The notes beneath the pieces were generated by a model that was not told where the DNA came from, did no database searches, and saw only the letters and a program-made list of their open reading frames with translations. Positions 7,443 to 13,318 of a DNA stretch of 13,318 nt are shown here, piece by piece. Source of the DNA: DATKMG01 sp035541995 (lineage in GTDB: Bacteria > Acidobacteriota > Terriglobia > Versatilivoradales > Versatilivoraceae); assembly GCA_035541995.1 (NCBI GenBank), contig DATKMG010000364.1, forward strand, positions 1 to 13,318. The letters are read 5' to 3'. Each line of letters starts with the position of its first letter. Position 1 is the stretch's first letter. A program made the position numbers and the translations under genes.

Positions 7443-7874
7443 GGCTTTTAACCTCTTAACCAAGGATTCTCAACATTCTTCACAACCGGGCTATACTGAC
7501 TTTTGAGCTAAGGTCTTTGAAAGTAAAATCCTTGCAGCTTCAATTCTTTCCCCTTTACGATCATGCCGGGTGTCAAGTAGAGTCCCCCAATAGGATACAA
7601 TACCATCGCGGCTGTCACGTTAGTCCGTACATGTCTCAAAGTCAATACCCTACCATCGCACGCATAAAGGGAGACTCCACAATGCCAGTGAGTCGGATTC
7701 TGCAGGCGGAAGCATGGCGGGAATTGCCAGAGGAATGGCCGACAGACTCCCATTGTTGCCCATTTTTTTTGCTTGAATTGGCTCACTCTTTTGCCAGTTT
7801 TTGGCTAAAGAAGGGGAAGGCCTTCTGCCGATCTAATAGTTTTTGGGTGCCCCCTTCTCCGGGTGCGGTGAGTC
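7443..7874. promoter_or_regulatory. Divergent intergenic region between the molybdenum-enzyme operon and the hybrid kinase
   Basis: This 432-nt gap must hold the promoters of both divergent transcripts, but I see no convincing -35/-10 pair for either. Visible structure: TACCATCGC repeated at 7601-7609 and 7651-7659 (exactly 50 bp apart), an eight-T run at 7763-7770, and a 10-bp palindrome GAAGGCCTTC (7816-7825). A minus-strand ORF (7508-7786) and an opposing plus-strand ORF (7517-7894) cross it; neither has clear family motifs. Confidence 0.4.
7508..7786 (-). pseudogene. Doubtful 92-codon ORF, possibly a gene remnant
   Basis: A GTG-started frame upstream of, and in the same direction as, the [2Fe-2S] subunit. 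Its last 45 residues (NVTAAMVLYPIGGLYLTP, then VKGKELKLQ) have the look of the C-terminus of small membrane-anchored proteins that end in a hydrophobic turn plus a GK(D/E)-type beta motif. The first half is Trp/Cys/Pro rich and unlike a normal protein. No good ribosome site is seen. It may be noise or the worn 3' end of an old gene; I do not claim a function. Confidence 0.15.
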
Positions 7875-10784
7875 TTGAATCCAACTCCGTTTAATAATAG
7901 AGCCCTGAGGATTGCCTCCATATACCTTGCGCTCAGCTTGGTCTGGATTATTCTCACGGACTACGTGGCTCACCTTTATCCCCATTTTGAAAATTATAGA
8001 TTCTCGATAATCAAGGGCTCACTTTATGTTACGGTTATTAGCGTCATTCTTTATTTCCTGATGCGCCGGGAATTCCTGGCGTCCCGCATCACTGTTGATG
8101 CGCTGACGGAAAGTCAGATCCGGTACCGTGCTCTGTTTGAGAGTGCCAATGACGCAATATTCCTGATCTTAGGGGATGTTATTGTTGACTGTAACCCCAA
8201 AGCACTCGAGATCTTTGGTCGGTCGCGAAGCGAGTTCGAGGGCAAGCGACCGGCAATCTTCTCTCCCCTGACCCAGCCGGATGGACGTCCTTCCAAAGAA
8301 AAGTCCCTTGAAATGATTGCGGCGGCAATGGCTGGAAGGCCTCAGAGTTTTGAATGGGTTCATACACGGGGGGATGGTTCTTTATTTGTGGCAGAGGTCT
8401 CACTGAATCGCATTGAGGTCCAGGGTACGATTGGACTTCAATCGATTGTCCGAGACATAACCAAACGTAAACAGGCGGAAGACGCTCTTAAAGCCAGTGA
8501 GCAGCGTTTCTCTGTCTTTATGTCGCATCTCCCCGCAGCGGTTTTTATCAAGGATCAGGCAGATCATGTCCTATTTGCCAATGAGTATATCCGCGAACTA
8601 TTTGGCTGGCAGGACCCACTGGGCAGGACGACATTCGATTTGTTGCCGACGGAAATCGCCGAGCAGATGAGAATAGACGACTGCAAGGTTCTCGAGGAAG
8701 GTCTGCAAAAGGTTGCCATCGAGACCATCCGTGATGCAAAGGACATAGAAAGGACTTTTGAGACCTACAAATTTCCTGTCCCTGTTGGGGAGAACACCGC
8801 CCTCCTGGGGGGAATTGCCATCGACATCACCGAACGTCAACGAATCGCAGTGGCATTGCAGGAAAGCGAGCAACGGTTTCGTGCAATTTACGATTCTGTT
8901 AACGATGCGATTCTTCTTCTTAATAAGGAGACCGGGGCTATTTTGGACGTCAACCAGCGCATGTGCGAGATATACGGGTATACAAGGCAGGAAGCCCTAA
9001 AGCTCACCATCGGCGACATCAGTTCGGGTGAGCCACCCTACACCCAACAAAAGGCTTTAGATTTGACGAAGAAAGCCGCGAGTGGTGAACCCCGCCTGGT
9101 GGAGTGGCACTGCGCAAGCAAGTCAGGTAACCTCTTCTGGGTTGAAATCAATATGCGGCGGGCATGGGTTGGCGGGCAACCGCGCGTTTTAGTGACAGCA
9201 CGCGACATTACTGAACGCAAGCACATAGGGCATGCGCTAGAACAAAGCGAATCGCGCTACCGGTTGCTCTTCGAGCACATTCCGCTCCCGACATTTCTGT
9301 ACGACGTAAAGTCGCTCCGCTTTCTAATGGTTAATGAAGCGGCAACTCGACAATATGGCTACAGTCGAGACGAATTCCTCGCCATGACTCTCGCAGACAT
9401 CCATCGCGAAGAGGACATGCCTGCCCTAATTGAAAGCTTGCACTCGTCGCCCCTCGGTAAGAAAGAAGCCCAGTGGCAACATCGGAAAAAAGACGGGTCG
9501 ACAATCCTGGTTGAAAGTCATTCCCAGGCTTTTCCTTACACTACCCACAGCACACGGTTGATTGTTGTTCACGATATCACCGAGAAGAAGCGCACCGAGG
9601 AAGAGTTGAGGAAACGCGACGGGCAGTTGCAGCAGTCGCAGAAAATGGAAGCCATGGGGTTACTCGCCAGTGGGGTGGCTCACGACTTTAACAATATTCT
9701 CACAGGAATCCTGGGATACTCCGATCTCGGCATGATGCATGTGGACTCGAAAAATCCGGTGCATCAGGCCTTTGACTCGATCCGTGGCCTGACCGAACGG
9801 GCGGGTAATTTGACTCGTCAGCTGTTGACATTTAGCCGTAAGCAAGTAGTTCAGCCCCAGCTGATCAACTTGAACACTCTCGTGACTGACTTGAAGAAGA
9901 TGTTGGGTCGAATCCTAGGAGAGAACATCACAGTCGAAACCCTTCTGGCACCTGAGTTACCACCGATTTTGGCCGATACCAGCCAAATGGAACAGGTCAT
10001 CATGAATCTGGCTGTCAATGCACGGGATGCCATGCCCAATGGTGGCACCATCAGGATTGAGACTTCAGAAGTCGCATTGGATGAGGCTTTTGCAGCCGGT
10101 CACCTTGAGGTCTCACCCGGCCCACATGTCGTGTTGGCCATCACTGATACCGGCCAGGGGATTGATGACACGATCTTACCCAAGATATTCGAGCCTTTTT
10201 TCACTACTAAGGAGGCCGGCAAAGGAACAGGCTTAGGATTGTCGACGGTCTACGGAATCGTCAAACAGACCAAGGGCAGCATTCAGGTTCACAGTGTAAT
10301 CAACAAAGGGACCACGTTCACAATTCATTTCCCGGTTGCCGCGACCCAGACTCAGGATACAACGGATGAGAGACGTGTCTTGCAGATGTACTGCGGAAGC
10401 GAAACCGTCTTGTTGGTCGAGGATGACGATGGAGTCCGTCAATTAGCCAAATCGATTCTGGATCTCCTGGGTTATTGTGTAATACCTGTACGCAATGGGG
10501 ATGAAGCACTGGCTATGCTATCTCATGATGACCGACACTTCGATTTGTTATTGACAGACACGGTAATGCCCGGCATGAATGGACTTGAGCTGGCCAGATT
10601 GGCGGTAGACCAACACAAAGATCTGCGGGTTCTCTACACGTCCGGTTATACTGAAAATAACCAACTTCTTGAGATTCGAGACCGGCAATATCCATTTATC
10701 CAGAAGCCCTTTACTCCATTGCTGCTGGCTCAAAAGCTGCGTGACGTCCTGAAATTACCTGATCAAGCAGCCAATCGACTTTAA
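7875..10784 (+). CDS. Membrane-bound hybrid sensor histidine kinase with four PAS domains and C-terminal receiver
   Basis: The start is the TTG at 7875, the first possible start after an in-frame TGA at 7869; the ribosome site is weak (GGTGAG just upstream), but later starts would delete the membrane anchor. The order in 969 aa is: TM1 about 11-29, short outer loop, TM2 about 45-62, PAS1 80-200, PAS2 208-325, PAS3 330-453, PAS4 458-580 (each ending in a DIT(E/K) linker), HisKA with H603 in GVAHDFNNIL, HATPase with N715 (NLAVNARDAM), G1 DTGQG about 758-762 and G2 GKGTGLGLS, then a receiver 843-965 with acidic pocket D850-D852, phospho-acceptor D895 (TDTVMPG) and K944 (KPF). All catalytic residues are present. 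Autophosphorylation at H603 with transfer to D895 is expected, with onward relay through an Hpt protein elsewhere. No response regulator lies beside it, so it is an orphan kinase. The signal is unknown; multiple PAS domains suggest redox, light or small-ligand sensing. Confidence 0.93.
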   Translation: MNPTPFNNRALRIASIYLALSLVWIILTDYVAHLYPHFENYRFSIIKGSLYVTVISVILYFLMRREFLASRITVDALTESQIRYRALFESANDAIFLILGDVIVDCNPKALEIFGRSRSEFEGKRPAIFSPLTQPDGRPSKEKSLEMIAAAMAGRPQSFEWVHTRGDGSLFVAEVSLNRIEVQGTIGLQSIVRDITKRKQAEDALKASEQRFSVFMSHLPAAVFIKDQADHVLFANEYIRELFGWQDPLGRTTFDLLPTEIAEQMRIDDCKVLEEGLQKVAIETIRDAKDIERTFETYKFPVPVGENTALLGGIAIDITERQRIAVALQESEQRFRAIYDSVNDAILLLNKETGAILDVNQRMCEIYGYTRQEALKLTIGDISSGEPPYTQQKALDLTKKAASGEPRLVEWHCASKSGNLFWVEINMRRAWVGGQPRVLVTARDITERKHIGHALEQSESRYRLLFEHIPLPTFLYDVKSLRFLMVNEAATRQYGYSRDEFLAMTLADIHREEDMPALIESLHSSPLGKKEAQWQHRKKDGSTILVESHSQAFPYTTHSTRLIVVHDITEKKRTEEELRKRDGQLQQSQKMEAMGLLASGVAHDFNNILTGILGYSDLGMMHVDSKNPVHQAFDSIRGLTERAGNLTRQLLTFSRKQVVQPQLINLNTLVTDLKKMLGRILGENITVETLLAPELPPILADTSQMEQVIMNLAVNARDAMPNGGTIRIETSEVALDEAFAAGHLEVSPGPHVVLAITDTGQGIDDTILPKIFEPFFTTKEAGKGTGLGLSTVYGIVKQTKGSIQVHSVINKGTTFTIHFPVAATQTQDTTDERRVLQMYCGSETVLLVEDDDGVRQLAKSILDLLGYCVIPVRNGDEALAMLSHDDRHFDLLLTDTVMPGMNGLELARLAVDQHKDLRVLYTSGYTENNQLLEIRDRQYPFIQKPFTPLLLAQKLRDVLKLPDQAANRL

Positions 10785-10934
10785 GACCCTCCGCCGTAGT
10801 AGCGTCTACGATGATCTGTTGACATAAGCCTGGAACCTCTACTCACACCAAAGGGCAAGGTTTCCTGAATACGATATTGGGCAATGGGTGTAGTATGAGC
10901 CGATTTGCACTGCCAAGATATGATAAGATGAGTT

Positions 10935-10981
10935 GATCATTAAGGCGGTTCGATCATTCCATCGGTTTTCCGCTGAAAACC
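10935..10981 (+). promoter_or_regulatory. Leader of the FG-GAP gene: GATCATT direct repeats and a 7-bp hairpin
   Basis: GATCATT occurs at 10935-10941 and again at 10952-10958, a 17-bp period. Then GGTTTTC (10964-10970) and GAAAACC (10975-10981) form a perfect 7-bp stem with loop CGCT, ending 12 nt before the ATG at 10994. With no T-run it is not a terminator. Its position beside a weak ribosome site (GAAG) suggests control of translation or mRNA stability. This is inference. Confidence 0.35.
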
Positions 10982-10993
10982 AGAAGTTATTCT

Positions 10994-12754
10994 ATGCTCC
11001 GATTACTCGGGCAAGCTCTTCTGCTACCGATATTTCTTTTCACGTCCAGTCCACTTTCTGAACAACCTACTCCCGCTACAGGTTCAGGAACCAACAAGCT
11101 TCCATTCTTTACGGATGTGACCCAGCAAGCAGGTGTCGCGTACAAGATCACCTGCGGCGATGAAGTCACCGAATACCAGATTGACGTCAATGGGCAAGGA
11201 GCTGCATTTTTCGACTATGACAATGATGGATTTCAAGACATCTATCTCGTTAATGGGTCTTCTCGAAAATCGATCAAGTCAGGGAAACTGCCACATGACT
11301 ACCTCTTGCACAACAACGGCGACGGGACTTTTACTGACGTGACAGAAAAGGCACACCTAGGAGATACCGAATGGAGCAGTGGAGTTGCTGTGGGGGATTA
11401 TGATAACGATGGGTACTTGGATCTGTATGTGACCAATTTCGGACCGAACAAGCTTTACCACAATAACGGCGATGGTACATTCACCGAGGTGGGAGAAAAG
11501 GCCGGAGTGGCCGATCCTAAATGGGGGTTCCCTAAATGGAGCATGGGCGCTGCTTTTGGTGATATTGACAACGACGGTTACCTCGATCTATACGTCTGCA
11601 ATTATGTCGACTTTAACTATCAGGAAGATCGTCCGCCGCCCAGCATCAACAGCCCCTGCAAAATGAAAGGGGTCCCTATTGCCTGCCCACCTGAAAAATA
11701 CAAAGGGGTCCAGGATCTTCTATACCGTAATAATGGAGACGGGACATTCACCGATGTCAGCGAAAAGGCGGGTATTACCCGCAAAGATCCAGGCAGAGGC
11801 TTTGCCGTCGTTTTTTCAGACTTCGACAACGACGGCGACCAGGATATTTACGTGGCTAACGACGTCGGGCCTAATTTCTATTATGTGAACGACGGGAAGG
11901 GGCACTTTTCCGACCAGAGTCTGGTTTCCGGTACCTCCATTGATGAATTCGGAAATGCGCATGGTTCAATGGGATTGGGGATCGGCGATGTGAATGGCGA
12001 TGGGTTGCCTGACATCTTTGTTACTACTTTTATCGACCAGCCTAAGACCCTCTATATCAATCAAGGGTCGAACATGTTCTTAGACCAGACGACGAGTTTT
12101 GGCCTCGGGACACTGGCGCTGCATTCCAGTGCCTGGGGCACGAAGCTCCTTGACTTCGACAATGATGGTTGGCTGGATATTTTCTTCACGACTAGCCATA
12201 CCATGGAACAACTTGAAAAGGAATATCCGCTGGACCCTTATGCTGAGCCGAATTATCTCTGCCGCAACGAACAGGGAAAAGGATTTAAGGACGTTTCGGA
12301 AGCCGCAGGCCTTCGCAAAATCCGCAATAAGGTTGGCCGTGGAATAGCATTTGGAGATTACGACAACGACGGTGACATCGACGTTCTGGTCATCAACAAG
12401 AACGATATCCCTTATCTGCTTCGCAACGACGGGGGGAATTCAAACAACTGGATTAACATTCGAACCGAAGGAGTGAAAAGCAACCGCTGCGGAATTGGTG
12501 CCAAGGTTCTGGTGACAGCGGGTGGATCCACGCGGCTCTATGAAGTCCGCGGAAGTGACAGTTACCTCTCCAGCAATGACTTAAGGGTCAATGCCGGCCT
12601 GGGGAGCCTGAAGGAGGCCGATATTGTGATTCGCTGGCCCAGTGGCCTGGTGGATAAACAGTCCGGTGTCAAAGTCAACCAGTTCTATCTCGCCCGCGAA
12701 GGTGAGCCTCTGCGGCCTGACCCAAGGATTTCAAATGGAAAGGTCACCAGATAA
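10994..12754 (+). CDS. Secreted FG-GAP/VCBS repeat protein with ASPIC/UnbV C-terminal domain (CRTAC1-like)
   Basis: A 586-aa extracytoplasmic protein. The N-terminus (MLRLLGQALLLPIFLF) is a short Sec-type signal peptide. The body is a probable beta-propeller with seven calcium-loop motifs of the D-x-(D/N)-x-D-G type starting at D74, D135, D190, D276, D332, D387 and D455. Each is followed by a (D/V)(I/L)(Y/F/V) strand, and several by a NNGDGTF(T)-like turn and a D/E-V-x-E-x-AG helix, the CRTAC1 pattern. A Cys/Pro-rich loop (CKMKGVPIACPPEKY, about 220-235) interrupts the propeller, as is common in this family. Residues about 487-570 form the ASPIC/UnbV domain, with G-x-G-A-K-V and a final IRWPSG motif. 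The family is abundant in Acidobacteriota, Planctomycetota and Verrucomicrobiota. Roles in adhesion, carbohydrate binding or outer-surface complexes are proposed but poorly tested. A REP-like element begins 2 nt after the stop. Confidence 0.9.
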   Translation: MLRLLGQALLLPIFLFTSSPLSEQPTPATGSGTNKLPFFTDVTQQAGVAYKITCGDEVTEYQIDVNGQGAAFFDYDNDGFQDIYLVNGSSRKSIKSGKLPHDYLLHNNGDGTFTDVTEKAHLGDTEWSSGVAVGDYDNDGYLDLYVTNFGPNKLYHNNGDGTFTEVGEKAGVADPKWGFPKWSMGAAFGDIDNDGYLDLYVCNYVDFNYQEDRPPPSINSPCKMKGVPIACPPEKYKGVQDLLYRNNGDGTFTDVSEKAGITRKDPGRGFAVVFSDFDNDGDQDIYVANDVGPNFYYVNDGKGHFSDQSLVSGTSIDEFGNAHGSMGLGIGDVNGDGLPDIFVTTFIDQPKTLYINQGSNMFLDQTTSFGLGTLALHSSAWGTKLLDFDNDGWLDIFFTTSHTMEQLEKEYPLDPYAEPNYLCRNEQGKGFKDVSEAAGLRKIRNKVGRGIAFGDYDNDGDIDVLVINKNDIPYLLRNDGGNSNNWINIRTEGVKSNRCGIGAKVLVTAGGSTRLYEVRGSDSYLSSNDLRVNAGLGSLKEADIVIRWPSGLVDKQSGVKVNQFYLAREGEPLRPDPRISNGKVTR

Positions 12755-12756
12755 TT

Positions 12757-12796
12757 TGGAGTGCGGTGGCAAGCAAAGCGCGACACCGCTTTGGCT
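12757..12796 (+). repeat. REP-like palindromic element, plus orientation (GGAG head)
   Basis: A 40-nt element starting TGGAGTGCG and ending GCTTTGGCT, lying 2 nt after the FG-GAP gene stop. A 6-bp stem pairs GCGGTG (12763-12768) with CACCGC (12784-12789) across a 15-nt loop. The GGAG at 12758-12761, 1 nt before the stem, matches the conserved head tetranucleotide of RAYT-associated REPs. It matches the inverted copy at 12857-12913 along both flanks. Confidence 0.65.
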
Positions 12797-12856
12797 CATG
12801 TTCATGACCACCAATCCAATAAGAATAAAATCTGAGAAAATCTCGACTCTACCTCA

Positions 12857-12913
12857 AGCCAAAGCGCCGTCGCCGCGTGGGACCCCCGTCCCACGCTCTG
12901 CCGGCGCACTCCA
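12857..12913 (-). repeat. REP-like palindromic element, minus orientation, abutting the RAYT start
   Basis: Read on the minus strand this 57-nt element starts TGGAGTGCG and ends GCTTTGGCT, the same ends as the copy at 12757-12796. The outer stem pairs GCGCCG (12864-12869) with CGGCGC (12902-12907). Inside it a 9-bp perfect stem, GCGTGGGAC (12875-12883) with GTCCCACGC (12888-12896), caps with loop CCCC. Compared with the first copy, two outer stem pairs have changed with compensation. It ends 4 nt before the transposase ATG, where it could hinder ribosome access. Confidence 0.65.
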
Positions 12914-12917
12914 TAAG

Positions 12918-13318
12918 ATGCCGTGGCCACATGCGCCGCTGCACCAACTCTCCCTCAACGGCACGTACTTCGTCACAGTCGGCACCTACCTCAAGCAACA
13001 CCACTTCCGTGGCTCAGACCGATTGTGTGTGCTTCACAGAGGTCTGCTCGCTGTGGCCCGCAACTTTGGATGGCAGCTCGAAGCCTGGGCCGTCTTCTCC
13101 AACCACTCCCATTTCGTGGCTCACTCGCCGACGATTGATGATGGCGCGCAAAGCCTGTCCCGCATGCTCGGTCTTTTACACGAAAAAACGGCAAAGTGGG
13201 TGAACCGCTTGGACAGGACATCCGCTCGGCAAGTGTGGCACAACTTCAGAGAGACTCGACTCACTTATGAGAAGAGCTACCTGGCCCGGCTGAGTTACGT
13301 GCATCGGAATCCTGTTAA
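12918..13318 (+). CDS. REP-associated tyrosine transposase (RAYT, Y1/IS200-like family), 3'-partial
   Basis: From ATG 12918 the frame is open to the window edge (133 codons, no stop). The protein begins MPWPHAPLHQL and reads through GTYFVTVGTYL to the metal-binding HxH motif (N62-H63-S64-H65 in WAVFSNHSHF), the hallmark of Y1 HUH-type transposases. Further on are QVWHNFRETRLTYEKSY and SYVHRNPV, the C-terminal helix pattern of RAYTs that holds the candidate nucleophile Tyr. Such enzymes nick and join single-stranded REP DNA. Unlike mobile IS200 elements they are usually single-copy and domesticated. The two REP-like elements immediately upstream in opposite orientation are the expected substrates. 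No clear ribosome site precedes the ATG; the REP copy occupies that place. Longer ORFs in the other frames here (for example 12877-13203 plus) lack any motif and are shadows. Confidence 0.85.
   Translation, partial: MPWPHAPLHQLSLNGTYFVTVGTYLKQHHFRGSDRLCVLHRGLLAVARNFGWQLEAWAVFSNHSHFVAHSPTIDDGAQSLSRMLGLLHEKTAKWVNRLDRTSARQVWHNFRETRLTYEKSYLARLSYVHRNPV

Noticed and set aside
7763..7770. Eight-T run as an intrinsic terminator
   Set aside because: The only stem upstream is a 5-bp AATGG/CCATT with an 11-nt loop and 8 nt separating it from the T-run; nothing is transcribed on the plus strand before it.
7517..7894. Plus-strand 125-codon ORF upstream of the hybrid kinase
   Set aside because: It crosses the kinase start in another frame, has no recognisable domain, and opposes an equally weak minus-strand ORF.
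10819..10824. TTGACA as a -35 box for the FG-GAP gene
   Set aside because: A perfect hexamer, but no acceptable -10 lies 16-18 nt downstream (only TACTCA at 15 nt), so I did not call a promoter.
12857..12913. CRISPR repeat or intrinsic terminator for the nested hairpin
   Set aside because: Only two divergent copies in opposite orientation, no spacer array and no T-run; the shared ends and nearby RAYT fit REP elements better.
12877..13203. 108-codon plus-strand ORF and a 76-codon minus-strand ORF over the right end
   Set aside because: Both are shadows of the RAYT frame starting at 12918, which carries HxH and NPV motifs; the shadows have none.

Overview
The window (about 13.3 kb, moderate GC, densely coding) looks chromosomal and comes from a free-living Gram-negative-type bacterium. 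No rRNA or housekeeping marker is present, so taxonomy is inference. A Tat-targeted molybdenum hydroxylase, a secreted CRTAC1-like FG-GAP/ASPIC-UnbV protein, a long four-PAS hybrid kinase and a REP-associated tyrosine transposase (RAYT) with its own repeats fit environmental phyla such as Acidobacteriota or relatives best, with modest confidence.

Layout, left to right. (1) 1-2627, plus strand: a three-gene cluster. It holds a helix-hairpin-helix protein with a degenerate Hpt-like bundle (possibly cut by the window edge), a pentapeptide-repeat protein whose C-terminus resembles a bactofilin beta-helix, and a stand-alone bactofilin whose start overlaps the preceding gene by 16 nt. (2) 2885-4537, plus: a long (550 aa) nucleotide-sugar dehydrogenase of the UDP-glucose/GDP-mannose dehydrogenase superfamily. 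It has a plausible sigma70-type promoter and a perfect 14-bp palindrome at the predicted transcription start. (3) 4816-7442, minus: a translationally coupled two-gene operon for a periplasmic, Tat-exported xanthine dehydrogenase-family enzyme (small [2Fe-2S] subunit, then large molybdopterin subunit) with no FAD subunit beside it. (4) 7443-7874: a divergent intergenic region with a 50-bp-spaced direct repeat and a doubtful minus-strand ORF. (5) 7875-10784, plus: a membrane-bound hybrid histidine kinase (2 TM, 4 PAS, HisKA, HATPase, receiver). (6) 10994-12754, plus: an exported seven-motif FG-GAP/VCBS protein with an ASPIC/UnbV C-terminal domain and a hairpin in its leader. (7) 12757-end: two REP-like palindromes in inverted orientation, the second abutting the start of a RAYT gene that runs off the window.

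The parts do not form one pathway. The most coherent unit is the first cluster, where two genes share bactofilin-type folds and probably make a scaffold or polymer with an adaptor protein. The next gene makes nucleotide-sugar acids for surface polysaccharide, which would suit a cell-envelope theme, but it has its own promoter. The kinase is divergent from the molybdenum-enzyme operon and could sense its conditions; this is inference only. The strongest sequence-level discovery is the REP pair at the right end. Their stems differ by two compensatory base-pair changes and both carry the GGAG head expected of RAYT substrates.
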